From: PVC group bacterium | Lineage (GTDB): Bacteria > Verrucomicrobiota > Kiritimatiellia > UBA8416 | Direction of reading: 5' to 3' | DNA: 16,241 nucleotides | NCBI GenBank assembly: GCA_003567805.1 | Contig: PWYP01000031.1 | Span: 1-16,241 of the forward strand | Notes under the pieces: generated by a model | The model's database searches: none | Told to the model about the DNA's origin: nothing | What the model saw: the letters and a program-made list of their open reading frames with translations, nothing else | In this document: positions 1-7,212 of the stretch, piece after piece | How the letters are laid out: every line of letters begins with the position of its first letter | Numbering within the stretch: the stretch's first letter is position 1 | Translations under genes and position numbers: made by a program

Positions 1-1250
1 ACGCGACACAGCGCACCGTAGAAAATCTTGTAACCGAAATTGCGGCCAATCGTAGACGAGTGGAACGCATTAGCACGGAACTGCAGCCTGTACTCGAACA
101 AGTCCGCGATACGGCCGAACGTATGAACATTCCCTTGAAAACTGCTGCCGCAGCAGTCAACGACAACAATGATGCAGAGCAAGAGAACGAGGAGGCGGAA
201 AACCAAGAAGATGGGGAAGATGCCAAAGAACCCGAGGAAACAGAAGCTGCGGTGGTGGAGGAACAACCAACCGAAGTTCGCCGCGAGGGGCCCGAAGTAA
301 CTCTCGCCCAGGATTTCATCACCAAGCACGAGGAAATTACGGTTTTACACCGGCGTGTTGTACAAATCGAAAAGGACGCGCAAGAAAGTCAAACGCGCCT
401 ATTAAACACGACAAATTTGGCGACAGCACGAAATATTCTTTCCGAGGTACAACAAATGAACCGCGAGGCTTCTGATATTGTCGTGGATGCCCAACGCCAT
501 GTGCAGGAGCTACTGCGCGCAGGAAGACGTCTGGCAGAGCTTAGGCAGCGTTTCGATGACGATGAGAGACGACGGGAAGAAGCCGAACGCGAAAGACAGC
601 GAAGGGAAGAACAACGAGCGGCTGAAGAACGAGAACGACAGCAGCAGCAAGTCATCACAAATCAGGAACTCCGCCAACTCAGATCTTTTGAACAAGACCT
701 GCGGGGCAGGCTAGACCAAAATGCCTTCACGGACGCCTACAACCAGATGCAAACATACGCGAATAACTTTACAACCGAAACATCAATACAAGCGTATAGA
801 AATTCGCTCGAACGCTTTCGTTATCTTTCCCTCATGAAAGAGAATATTATTGCCGGCATTCAGGCCGCACCTTTTCCCTGGGGATATGGAAGTGGCGCCA
901 GTGCTCGGGACATTACAGGAGCCTCCTCGCGCGGCTTACAAGTGCAGGGGGCACGGGACCCCATCCCATGGTCTAACGCACAGCCGCAGCAAATGTTACG
1001 ACTCATCGATCGCTATATTGAATCACGGGACCTCTCAGTGCGCCAGCGCATGGAAATCGCATTTGGAGGAGCTCTATATGCAGATTTGTTTGGAGAAGCT
1101 GCTCGCGATCGCGCCAGATCGTATAAGAGAAGAGCTATGGATCTTGGCCTCAGAAGAGAAACATTTGAAAATGTGCTGGAGTCTCGCTGGGATGCTGAAG
1201 GCGGAAGCAACGCGAATGCGAATGCGCCAGACTTTGTAACACAGGACTAG
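1..1250 (+). CDS. Acidic coiled-coil protein of unknown function (5' end missing)
   Basis: The frame is open from the first full codon at base 3 with no stop before 1250, so the true start lies outside the window; the GTG at 60 is only an internal codon. About 415 residues are visible. The first part is helical and charged, with an acidic Glu/Asn/Asp-rich linker (roughly bases 165-290). A long Glu/Arg/Gln coiled coil follows (roughly 320-700), including runs such as RRREEAERERQRREEQR. The last 180 residues look globular, with motifs such as PFPWGYGSG, PWSNAQPQQMLRLIDRYI and GGALYADLFGE, and the tail is a short Asn/Ala repeat. I do not recognise the C-terminal domain. No signal peptide or membrane segment is visible, but the N-terminus is absent. 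Its TAG stop shares the CTAG tetranucleotide with the stop of the convergent DciA-like gene. Codon use and the long open frame support a real gene; its function is unknown. Confidence 0.85.
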   Translation, partial: ATQRTVENLVTEIAANRRRVERISTELQPVLEQVRDTAERMNIPLKTAAAAVNDNNDAEQENEEAENQEDGEDAKEPEETEAAVVEEQPTEVRREGPEVTLAQDFITKHEEITVLHRRVVQIEKDAQESQTRLLNTTNLATARNILSEVQQMNREASDIVVDAQRHVQELLRAGRRLAELRQRFDDDERRREEAERERQRREEQRAAEERERQQQQVITNQELRQLRSFEQDLRGRLDQNAFTDAYNQMQTYANNFTTETSIQAYRNSLERFRYLSLMKENIIAGIQAAPFPWGYGSGASARDITGASSRGLQVQGARDPIPWSNAQPQQMLRLIDRYIESRDLSVRQRMEIAFGGALYADLFGEAARDRARSYKRRAMDLGLRRETFENVLESRWDAEGGSNANANAPDFVTQD

Positions 1251-1651
1251 CTTCCACCGTCAGGATCAAGCTGCAATCGTATGCCCGTAATGTTTTGTTT
1301 CGTGCAATGCGCCTGCACTTTGGCACACATGCCTTCCAAACCATACCGCTGCAACTCATGTAACCAAACGGAACTATCCACATAAACAACCAGCTCAGCA
1401 CCATGCATGCGCCCAGGACGTGTATGACGAGCAATCTGGCCCCCTACTACATCTGGCCATCGTTCCACAAGATCATTTGTCCACTGTAATTCTGCAAGAC
1501 CGAGCCCTCTAAGAACGTCCGTAACACAGTTCTCCATATTGGCGCAAGTCTCTGTAGCGGGCGGCGGAGTCCCGCGTGGAATGCCACAGCGCTCACACTC
1601 AATCATCCACCGCCCACGCGTAAACGTTGTGCTCCGACGACGACGCTTCAC
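1247..1651 (-). CDS. DciA/DUF721-like protein (probable helicase-loader type domain)
   Basis: This 134-residue protein resembles the DUF721/DciA family, whose characterised members help load the replicative helicase DnaB. From about residue 44 to 125 it shows the family pattern: a helix, then WPDVVGGQIARHTRP, then LVVYVDSSVWLHELQRY, then a short C-terminal strand (IRLQLDP). The N-terminus is very basic (MKRRRR) and carries four cysteines at 19, 22, 36 and 42 (CERC, TETC, ENC), which I do not expect in this family and which could bind a metal. The start is GTG at 1651. It overlaps the TGA of the upstream 520-residue gene as GTGA, with a purine-rich GAAGGG upstream. It is the last gene of the pyrK operon, so translation is probably coupled. 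The DciA assignment rests on domain pattern only; other DUF721 proteins may have different roles. Confidence 0.75.
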   Translation of the reverse strand: MKRRRRSTTFTRGRWMIECERCGIPRGTPPPATETCANMENCVTDVLRGLGLAELQWTNDLVERWPDVVGGQIARHTRPGRMHGAELVVYVDSSVWLHELQRYGLEGMCAKVQAHCTKQNITGIRLQLDPDGGS

Positions 1652-3210
1652 TGCCCCATGCCCTTCTCTAAAAGCTCCACAACCAACGTAACATCGACAC
1701 CTCCCGGCCGGCCTTGTATGACCGCTTCAGCATGAGAATATGCCCCAACCGTATTCGCAAGTTGATGCAACCAAGCTTCACGAACGCGATCCCGTCTCTG
1801 CCCATCCATCTCTTGCCACAAGGAGTAACTTGCAAATCCCAAGCGTAGAACATCTGCCATGGTATCCCCATCTACATGCAGGTATGCATTTGCATTTTCC
1901 GGTACAGGAAAAGGATCCGATGCCGCGTGAACCGGGAATTGCTGTAGCAAGTAATCCAAGGCCCGCGCATTGCTATGTACAAAAAAGAAGCCATTCCATA
2001 TAGCCAGTCCCACACGATCACCGCGCGATTGCTGGCCATACCAAGCGCCGGCTGGTGGCGTCAACGACATCACGCCCCGCTCCCCATAAGGAGCCACCCC
2101 CCAGGATGTGCCGTACCGTGTATTGAATCGCTGCAATACGGGTTGAACGATATCCATAACCGAATGATCCTCTGACAGCTCTAATGCCACTGCCACTGCA
2201 GGGATGCGCATACGCAACATTCGACCACTATGATCCCTATTGGCAAGCCAAGCCACGAGAGCACCACTCTCAGACCTCCCAGCAACATGTGTAAACACCA
2301 GTTGTACCACATCACGTATCCCGCTCGAGAGAGGCAAAGCCTCCATCCATTGGATACCACTTCCCGTCGTGGTTCCTACAAACGCTGCTGCGTATGGACG
2401 AACAACAGAAAGCAAATCAGCCAAGGTGGTTGGCAGCTCCACGCCAGACCCACCAAACCTTGTCGTCCCATTCATCGAAACATACGTACGCAAAACACGA
2501 GGAGGCTCCATAACCACCCCCATATGCACCACTTCTCCCATGGAAGTTCGAATGCGCATGCGATCAGGTATTTCCATTAACCCATCTGGTCCCCCCGATA
2601 ACAATACTTGCGCCTCGGAACGTGCCTGCCGTCGCATCACTTGATACAAACGAGTAGCACCCAAAGGGTGATCTGTAGCAATACCAAAAGCAACACCTTC
2701 ATATACCCCAAACGACACATGCGCAAATCCGCGCGGCAAATCCGGAAAATACCCATGCCATATCCGATATCCTTCATCTACCTGTTCAACAACAAAATCC
2801 TGAAAAGCATCATCCAGAAATCCCATACGGGCTAAATGCGTAAACACCCCACCTACCCAGGCACTCATAATAAAAGCAGGCACAGGGCGCCCCGCAAACC
2901 GCTCTACATATGCGGTAGCCACATAACGACTTCCCAACCGCGACAGCAGCCATTCGACGCCTGGATCATCAACCAGCGCTGCGCCAGGATGCTCGGGTTC
3001 GTCACCAGCCAGCAACAACCAAGGATCAAATAATCCCTCGCGCAATGCCTGTGACCAACGCGCCCCCGGAGCAATATGCCGACTCATGACTACCGCATCG
3101 ACCGGTATCACCCGCAGCACAGCCGTTTCCCGAAAGGGGAAATGTATAACACGAGAAACAATACCAACCACAAAGAGGGCCAGAAGCAGATACACGAACC
3201 GTTTCCTCAT
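1648..3210 (-). CDS. Membrane-anchored 520-residue protein of unknown function
   Basis: I do not recognise this protein. Residues 5-22 form one hydrophobic helix after a basic start (MRKRF), without a clear signal-peptidase site, so it is probably an inner-membrane anchor with the rest in the periplasm. No other convincing membrane segment is visible. The remaining roughly 490 residues mix strands and helices, are rich in Val, Gly, Arg and aromatic residues, and have almost no Cys. I see no obvious catalytic motif. Pieces such as HVSFGVYEGVAFGIATDHP and RVGLAIWNGFFFVHSNARAL suggest repeated beta-rich units, as in bacterial substrate-binding-like or DUF3352-type proteins, but this is a guess. 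The ATG at 3210 overlaps the pyrD TGA (ATGA), and its TGA overlaps the start of the DciA-like gene. It is therefore locked between pyrimidine synthesis and replication genes, which says little about its role. Confidence 0.85.
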   Translation of the reverse strand: MRKRFVYLLLALFVVGIVSRVIHFPFRETAVLRVIPVDAVVMSRHIAPGARWSQALREGLFDPWLLLAGDEPEHPGAALVDDPGVEWLLSRLGSRYVATAYVERFAGRPVPAFIMSAWVGGVFTHLARMGFLDDAFQDFVVEQVDEGYRIWHGYFPDLPRGFAHVSFGVYEGVAFGIATDHPLGATRLYQVMRRQARSEAQVLLSGGPDGLMEIPDRMRIRTSMGEVVHMGVVMEPPRVLRTYVSMNGTTRFGGSGVELPTTLADLLSVVRPYAAAFVGTTTGSGIQWMEALPLSSGIRDVVQLVFTHVAGRSESGALVAWLANRDHSGRMLRMRIPAVAVALELSEDHSVMDIVQPVLQRFNTRYGTSWGVAPYGERGVMSLTPPAGAWYGQQSRGDRVGLAIWNGFFFVHSNARALDYLLQQFPVHAASDPFPVPENANAYLHVDGDTMADVLRLGFASYSLWQEMDGQRRDRVREAWLHQLANTVGAYSHAEAVIQGRPGGVDVTLVVELLEKGMGQ

Positions 3211-4142
3211 GCCCTCGCCTGCCCGAATTGCAACGCGCCTACCAACTCTACAACGCTGCTGTACCCATGACGAACCATATAGTCTGCAATACCATCAGTC
3301 ACACGCTGCGCAGTCCCCGGATCCGTAAAGTTAGCCGTGCCGACGGCAACCGCCGAGGCACCCGCAAGGAGAAAACGAATCGCATCTTCAGCCTCATAGA
3401 TGCCGCCCATACCAATCACCGGTATCGAGACAGCCTGCGACGCATCCCACACTTGCTTTACGGCAAAATGATGAATACCGGCCCCGGACAAACCACCTAC
3501 GCCATTGCTCAGAACCGGACGTCGGGTTTCAACATCAATAACAAGTGCTGGCAAGGTATTAATGAGAGAAATGGCATCGGATCCCTCTTCCTCGGCCATA
3601 CGGGCAAACGCACCGATACCCCCCACATTCGGAGAAAGTTTTGGTATCAAAGGTAACGTCGTACGCCTCCGCACGGCAGAGATCACTTTGGCAGCCATTT
3701 GCAAATCGGTCCCAAATGAAATCCCACCCGCCTTCACATTAGGGCACGATATATTCAGCTCTAGCCCGGCGACCCCCTCTACGGCATCAAAAGCCGCAGC
3801 CACATCACCATATTCTTCAATCGTTCTTCCCCAGATGTTAACCAGCACAGGTGTATTGAACTGCCGTAAAAACGGCATATAGGCTTCAACAAACCCCTTG
3901 ACCCCGGGCCCCTGCAACCCAATGGCATTCACGAGCCCCGAAGGAACTTCGGCCATACGAGGCGGCAGGTTGCCATCGCATGGCTCCATGCAGATACCCT
4001 TCACCACAACCGCACCGAGTTTGCTAATATCCACCATATCAGCATATTCCACGCCATACCCGAAAGTGCCTGATGCAACCATGACAGGGTTCCGCATCTT
4101 GATACCGGCAATTTCAATCGACATAGCAGGCGATATACTCAT
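3207..4142 (-). CDS. pyrD: Dihydroorotate dehydrogenase class 1B, catalytic subunit
   Basis: This FMN enzyme oxidises dihydroorotate to orotate in de novo pyrimidine synthesis. Class 1B members work with PyrK and pass electrons to NAD+. The 311-residue TIM barrel has the family landmarks: NPVMVASGTFGYG near residue 18, Lys48 in VVVKGI, NISCPNVKAGG at 130-140 with the class 1 catalytic Cys133, Lys168 in PKLSPN, and phosphate-binding GMGGI at 234-238. A longer reading from GTG or TTG-type codons back to 4166 is possible. I chose ATG at 4142 because it overlaps the pyrK stop as ATGA and has AAGGAA five bases upstream. Its TGA overlaps the start of the next gene. The adjacent pyrK supports class 1B rather than the quinone-linked class 2, and such enzymes suit anaerobic or fermentative growth. 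Confidence 0.96.
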   Translation of the reverse strand: MSISPAMSIEIAGIKMRNPVMVASGTFGYGVEYADMVDISKLGAVVVKGICMEPCDGNLPPRMAEVPSGLVNAIGLQGPGVKGFVEAYMPFLRQFNTPVLVNIWGRTIEEYGDVAAAFDAVEGVAGLELNISCPNVKAGGISFGTDLQMAAKVISAVRRRTTLPLIPKLSPNVGGIGAFARMAEEEGSDAISLINTLPALVIDVETRRPVLSNGVGGLSGAGIHHFAVKQVWDASQAVSIPVIGMGGIYEAEDAIRFLLAGASAVAVGTANFTDPGTAQRVTDGIADYMVRHGYSSVVELVGALQFGQARA

Positions 4143-4933
4143 GTTGCTTCCTTGCCATAATCCCAATCTATCTCACCCGCAGCAAACACAGGGCCATCAC
4201 AGCAGCATCGCTTCCAGCGTGTGTTACCATCACTCGTATGCACACGTTGTACGCATGCCAAGCAAGCCCCTACACCGCAGCCCATATGCTTATCCAAAGA
4301 AAGCCAACCGGGCAGCCCGAGTCGAACCAGTCGTTTATCAATGGCCTCAAGCATACCATCAGGACCACAAGCATATACAATCACATGCTGGTCCTTTGCC
4401 AACCATGTATCTAGAGCATCCGTTACGCGCCCCTGCAAACCAGCACTTCCATCCTCTGTCGTAACTTCAACCTGCCAATCCATACTCTGGAAATCATCCA
4501 AGCAAAGCAAATCATCTGCCGTTCTCCCACCTACGAACACGACACCTTTGACATCCAGATTCCGTGCCAATAAATACAGTGGCGCAACGCCATACCCACC
4601 CGCCACCAGCACGGGTGTAGCTCCGTCGGGAGGCGGCAAAGGAAACCCATTTCCCAGGGGACCGATAAAATCTGCTTTTCCTCCCACAGGCAACAAAGCC
4701 AGCTCTCGGGTTCCTTTGCCCACTTGTTTGTACAAAATCGAGATCGTCCCTGCCTCCGCACGATAAATGCTAAATGGGCGGCGCAACAGTGATTCTTCCA
4801 AACCAGGCACACGTAAATGGATAAACTGCCCCGGTTTCACTTGGGGACAAACAGCAGGAGCCGCTAGCGTCAGTCGACGATAACCACTACCTATATCAAA
4901 ATGCTCTTGGACGACACCTGTTTCAACTTGCAT
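4139..4933 (-). CDS. pyrK: Dihydroorotate dehydrogenase electron-transfer subunit PyrK
   Basis: This 264-residue iron-sulfur flavoprotein moves electrons from the PyrD FMN through a [2Fe-2S] cluster and FAD to NAD+. The ferredoxin-reductase-like FAD domain shows RRPFSIY at 51-57 and GPLGNGF at 91-97. The NAD domain shows GGYGVAPLY at 112-120 and CGPDGM at 189-194. The C-terminal cluster motif has Cys219, Cys224, Cys227 and a final ligand among Cys243-245 (HMGCGVGACLAC, then CCCDGPVF). Length matches the family. The start is ATG at 4933; the frame is closed by a stop eight codons upstream, and no Shine-Dalgarno sequence precedes it. A promoter-like element ends seven bases before the ATG, which suggests a leaderless message. 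It is the first gene of a four-gene overlapping operon. Confidence 0.96.
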   Translation of the reverse strand: MQVETGVVQEHFDIGSGYRRLTLAAPAVCPQVKPGQFIHLRVPGLEESLLRRPFSIYRAEAGTISILYKQVGKGTRELALLPVGGKADFIGPLGNGFPLPPPDGATPVLVAGGYGVAPLYLLARNLDVKGVVFVGGRTADDLLCLDDFQSMDWQVEVTTEDGSAGLQGRVTDALDTWLAKDQHVIVYACGPDGMLEAIDKRLVRLGLPGWLSLDKHMGCGVGACLACVQRVHTSDGNTRWKRCCCDGPVFAAGEIDWDYGKEAT

Positions 4934-4940
4934 GGGCGCA

Positions 4941-4969
4941 ACTATAAAGCTCAGGGGCTAAACACTCAA
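4941..4969 (-). promoter_or_regulatory. Sigma70-type promoter for the pyrK operon, probably leaderless
   Basis: On the minus strand, TTGAGT (4964-4969) and TATAGT (4941-4946) are separated by exactly 17 bases. They match the -35 consensus at four of six positions and the -10 consensus at five of six. Seven bases (TGCGCCC) separate the -10 box from the pyrK ATG, so transcription would begin at or next to the start codon. This agrees with the lack of a ribosome binding site before pyrK. It is a sequence prediction; short promoter matches also occur by chance. Confidence 0.45.
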
Positions 4970-5068
4970 CAGCAAACCACCTATACGAGAAAGAAGCTTG
5001 CACACACACCGCAAACTGATAGATAGTTTCACGCAACCGCTGCAAATACCGTACAAACACGAAATAGC

Positions 5069-5305
5069 ATGAGCAAACGCAGACATTACCAAAAACGACG
5101 CATGGCTGCTGCCCCATTGCTAGCCATATGTGGAATCGTTGCACTAAATGGCTACGCCCTACATGAACTGACGGTAATGGCACGTAGCTGGAAAATGACA
5201 CTGCTCCCGGGAAGTGTTTCCATCCAGCTGTATCAGCTTGCTATCATTCTAGGAGTCAACTGCATCGTAATTGTATATTTGCTGATCGACCGCCTTGCCC
5301 GCTAG
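5069..5305 (+). CDS. Small putative two-helix membrane protein
   Basis: This 78-residue frame starts with a basic segment (MSKRRHYQKRRM). It then has two hydrophobic stretches, about residues 14-30 (PLLAICGIVALNGYALH) and 53-73 (LYQLAIILGVNCIVIVYLLI), and ends in DRLAR. A positive N-terminus inside and a hairpin of two membrane helices would be the natural topology. I do not recognise a family. It lies divergent from pyrK, and its 3' end is 60 bases from the 3' end of rph. No good Shine-Dalgarno sequence precedes the ATG. An overlapping minus-strand frame (4923-5201) looks random and runs into the pyrK start region. The layout of charges and hydrophobic segments favours a real gene, but a chance frame is possible. 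Confidence 0.5.
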   Translation: MSKRRHYQKRRMAAAPLLAICGIVALNGYALHELTVMARSWKMTLLPGSVSIQLYQLAIILGVNCIVIVYLLIDRLAR

Positions 5306-5365
5306 CCAGCTTACTTCACAAACTTCGTAGCGAGAGTGCAAAGCCTGCGGCATAGCAAGGTCTAA

Positions 5366-6058
5366 TCAAGTAATCCCCAATGCTTGGCACTGCACACCCT
5401 GAATTTCTTGAATCCCGGCTTCGGCTGCATCCAGAAGGCTGTTTAACTGCGCACGGGAAAATACACCCTCCTCGCCAGTGCCTTGCACTTCGACTAGATC
5501 ACGATCCCGCATCACGACATTCATATCCACTGTAGCCGCAAAATCATTGGCATAATCCAAATCGCATACAATTGCATCACGGACAATACCCACACTTACG
5601 GCCGCAACCTGGCCTAAGAGATAATGTGAAGGCCCTGCCTCCTGCCCTTGCTCTGCGGCCAGGACACGTAACGCGTCATATAGCGCGACCCAGCCACCGC
5701 TAATCGCCGTTGTGCGCGTGCCACCATCCGCCTGCAGAACATCACAATCAATGGTGATCGAAACTTCTCCAAGCTTATCCAAGTCCACAGCAGCACGGAG
5801 CGAACGACCAATCAAACGCTGAATCTCGGTGCTTCTACCATCCTTTTTAGCCCCGTCGCGTTTCTTCCGACCACCCCCCGTACTGCCCGGCAACATAGCA
5901 TACTCGGCGGTAATCCATCCCTTTCCTGAACCCCGCAAAAAAGACGGAACCTCCGAAGCCAGCGTGGCCGTGCAAATCACCTTCGTATCACCAAAAACAG
6001 CCAAGCACGATCCTGCCGGATGCTTAATGTAGTCCCGTAAAAATGAAATGGCTCGCAT
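5366..6058 (-). CDS. rph: Ribonuclease PH (short N-terminus)
   Basis: RNase PH is a phosphate-dependent 3' exoribonuclease that trims tRNA and other RNA 3' ends in the cytoplasm, working as a hexameric ring. The 230 residues contain the family core: GDTKVICTA, GWITAEYAMLPGST, the Arg-rich phosphate-site segment GRSTEIQRLIGRSLR at 74-88, DCDVLQADGGTRT ending at 116, and CDLDYANDFAATVDMNVVM starting at 165 with its conserved acidic residues. The protein starts at the equivalent of the LRPV strand, so it lacks roughly ten residues found at the usual N-terminus (the MRxDGR segment). The ATG at 6058 is well supported: AGGGGGA lies five bases upstream, and a stop codon in frame three codons before it rules out an extension. 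It reads away from the divergent lyase gene. Confidence 0.95.
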   Translation of the reverse strand: MRAISFLRDYIKHPAGSCLAVFGDTKVICTATLASEVPSFLRGSGKGWITAEYAMLPGSTGGGRKKRDGAKKDGRSTEIQRLIGRSLRAAVDLDKLGEVSITIDCDVLQADGGTRTTAISGGWVALYDALRVLAAEQGQEAGPSHYLLGQVAAVSVGIVRDAIVCDLDYANDFAATVDMNVVMRDRDLVEVQGTGEEGVFSRAQLNSLLDAAEAGIQEIQGVQCQALGIT

Positions 6059-6062
6059 ACAA

Positions 6063-6069
6063 TCCCCCT
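6063..6069 (-). promoter_or_regulatory. Ribosome binding site fixing the rph start
   Basis: The minus strand reads AGGGGGA five bases before the ATG at 6058. An in-frame TAG overlaps this site, so translation cannot start further upstream. This matters because the predicted protein is shorter than usual at its N-terminus. Confidence 0.7.
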
Positions 6070-6110
6070 AATATATAAACACAAACCCCTACCATAGCGA
6101 CGCTATCCAC

Positions 6111-6128
6111 GAGAAGCAAGTGCTTCTC
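6111..6128. promoter_or_regulatory. 18-base palindrome, possible operator
   Basis: GAGAAGCAAGTGCTTCTC has two perfect 8-base arms around a central AG. It sits in the 252-base divergent gap, 53 bases upstream of rph and 183 bases upstream of the DHDPS-family gene. There is no T-run, so it is unlikely to be an intrinsic terminator. A dimeric repressor site is the simplest reading. No regulator gene is in the window. Confidence 0.4.
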
Positions 6129-6310
6129 ATGCTACAAATATCAAATCCGGATGCGCCAACCGAAACCCATTATCGACATTTTCTGAACAGAACGCTTTAT
6201 CTCGTAAAAAAATGCGTGTTTTTAGCGTTAAATTTGGATTATAGTACCGAGCTCGCACATAACAGCTCGCAATTGCGACTATCAGGATAAAATATAGTGA
6301 GGATGATACC

Positions 6311-7204
6311 ATGGTGGTAGACTGGAAAGGCGTATTCCCAGCTGTTCCAACACAATTTCATCAAGATCTCAGTCTGGATCTCGATGGAACCCAGCAGCAT
6401 GTGCAAGCTCTTCTGGATAACGGCATTCATGGTCTGGTCATGCTGGGAACCATTGGCGAAAACTGCTCACTGTCACAAGAAGAAAAGATTGCCGTACTGA
6501 AAGCCACGCGTGAAGTCACGCAGGGACGCGTCCCTATTCTCAGTGGCGTGGCTGAATACACGACAGCGCTAGCATGCAAAACCGCCCAATATGCGACAGA
6601 TGCCGGAGCAGATGGGCTCATGATGCTACCGGCCATGGTGTATAATGCTGACGCACGCGAAACCGTACAGCATTTTCGCGCCGTGGCAGCCGCCACCCCG
6701 CTTCCGATCATGTGCTATAACAATCCGCCGGTTTATCGGGTGGACATCTCTCCCGATATGTTTCTCCAGTTAGCCGATGTCGAAAATATTGTAGCGATCA
6801 AAGAGGCTGCAGGTGACCCACGCCGCATTACCGACTTATTCAATGTTCTCGGAGACCGATACCTCATCTTCTCGGGATTAGATGATGTTGCCTTGGAAAG
6901 CATTATGCTGGGCTGCCACGGCTGGATATCCGGTCTCGTGGATGCCTTCCCATCTGAAAACAGAATGCTTTGGGACGCTGCCATGGCTGGCGACTACAAA
7001 ACCGCGCTTGCCATATATCGCTGGTATATGCCTATGCTCCATTTCGACAGCCACCCGAAACTTGTGCAGTACATCAAGCTCACCTGTCAGGAACTTGGTT
7101 TTGGCTCAGAATGGGTCCGACCACCACGCTTGCCATTGGTAGGCGAAGAACGGGAGCAAATCCTGGAAATCGTCCGACAGTGTGTCGCCACACGCCCCAC
7201 ATAG
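6311..7204 (+). CDS. DHDPS/NAL-family lyase, probably 1-pyrroline-4-hydroxy-2-carboxylate deaminase
   Basis: This 297-residue protein belongs to the class I aldolase/lyase family that includes dihydrodipicolinate synthase and N-acetylneuraminate lyase. Schiff-base Lys164 lies in IVAIKEAAGD, Tyr136 in CYNNPP, and the substrate-carboxylate loop is GTIGE at 46-50. Features such as GVFPAVPTQF, YNNPPVYRVDI, GLDDVALESI and a C-terminal RPPRL segment resemble the subgroup that deaminates 1-pyrroline-4-hydroxy-2-carboxylate to 2-oxoglutarate semialdehyde in hydroxyproline catabolism, rather than the lysine-pathway DapA. That subgroup call is from memory of family patterns. A convergent reductase of the matching pathway lies only 8 bases away, which supports it. 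GAGG sits eight bases before the ATG. No hydroxyproline epimerase, oxidase or transporter is visible nearby, so the substrate is not proven. Confidence 0.85.
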   Translation: MVVDWKGVFPAVPTQFHQDLSLDLDGTQQHVQALLDNGIHGLVMLGTIGENCSLSQEEKIAVLKATREVTQGRVPILSGVAEYTTALACKTAQYATDAGADGLMMLPAMVYNADARETVQHFRAVAAATPLPIMCYNNPPVYRVDISPDMFLQLADVENIVAIKEAAGDPRRITDLFNVLGDRYLIFSGLDDVALESIMLGCHGWISGLVDAFPSENRMLWDAAMAGDYKTALAIYRWYMPMLHFDSHPKLVQYIKLTCQELGFGSEWVRPPRLPLVGEEREQILEIVRQCVATRPT

Positions 7205-7212
7205 CTTTTATC

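Noticed and set aside
4923..5201. Minus-strand frame of 92 codons upstream of pyrK
   Set aside because: It overlaps the pyrK start in another frame, has random-looking composition rich in Cys, Phe and Ser, and would cover the predicted pyrK promoter.
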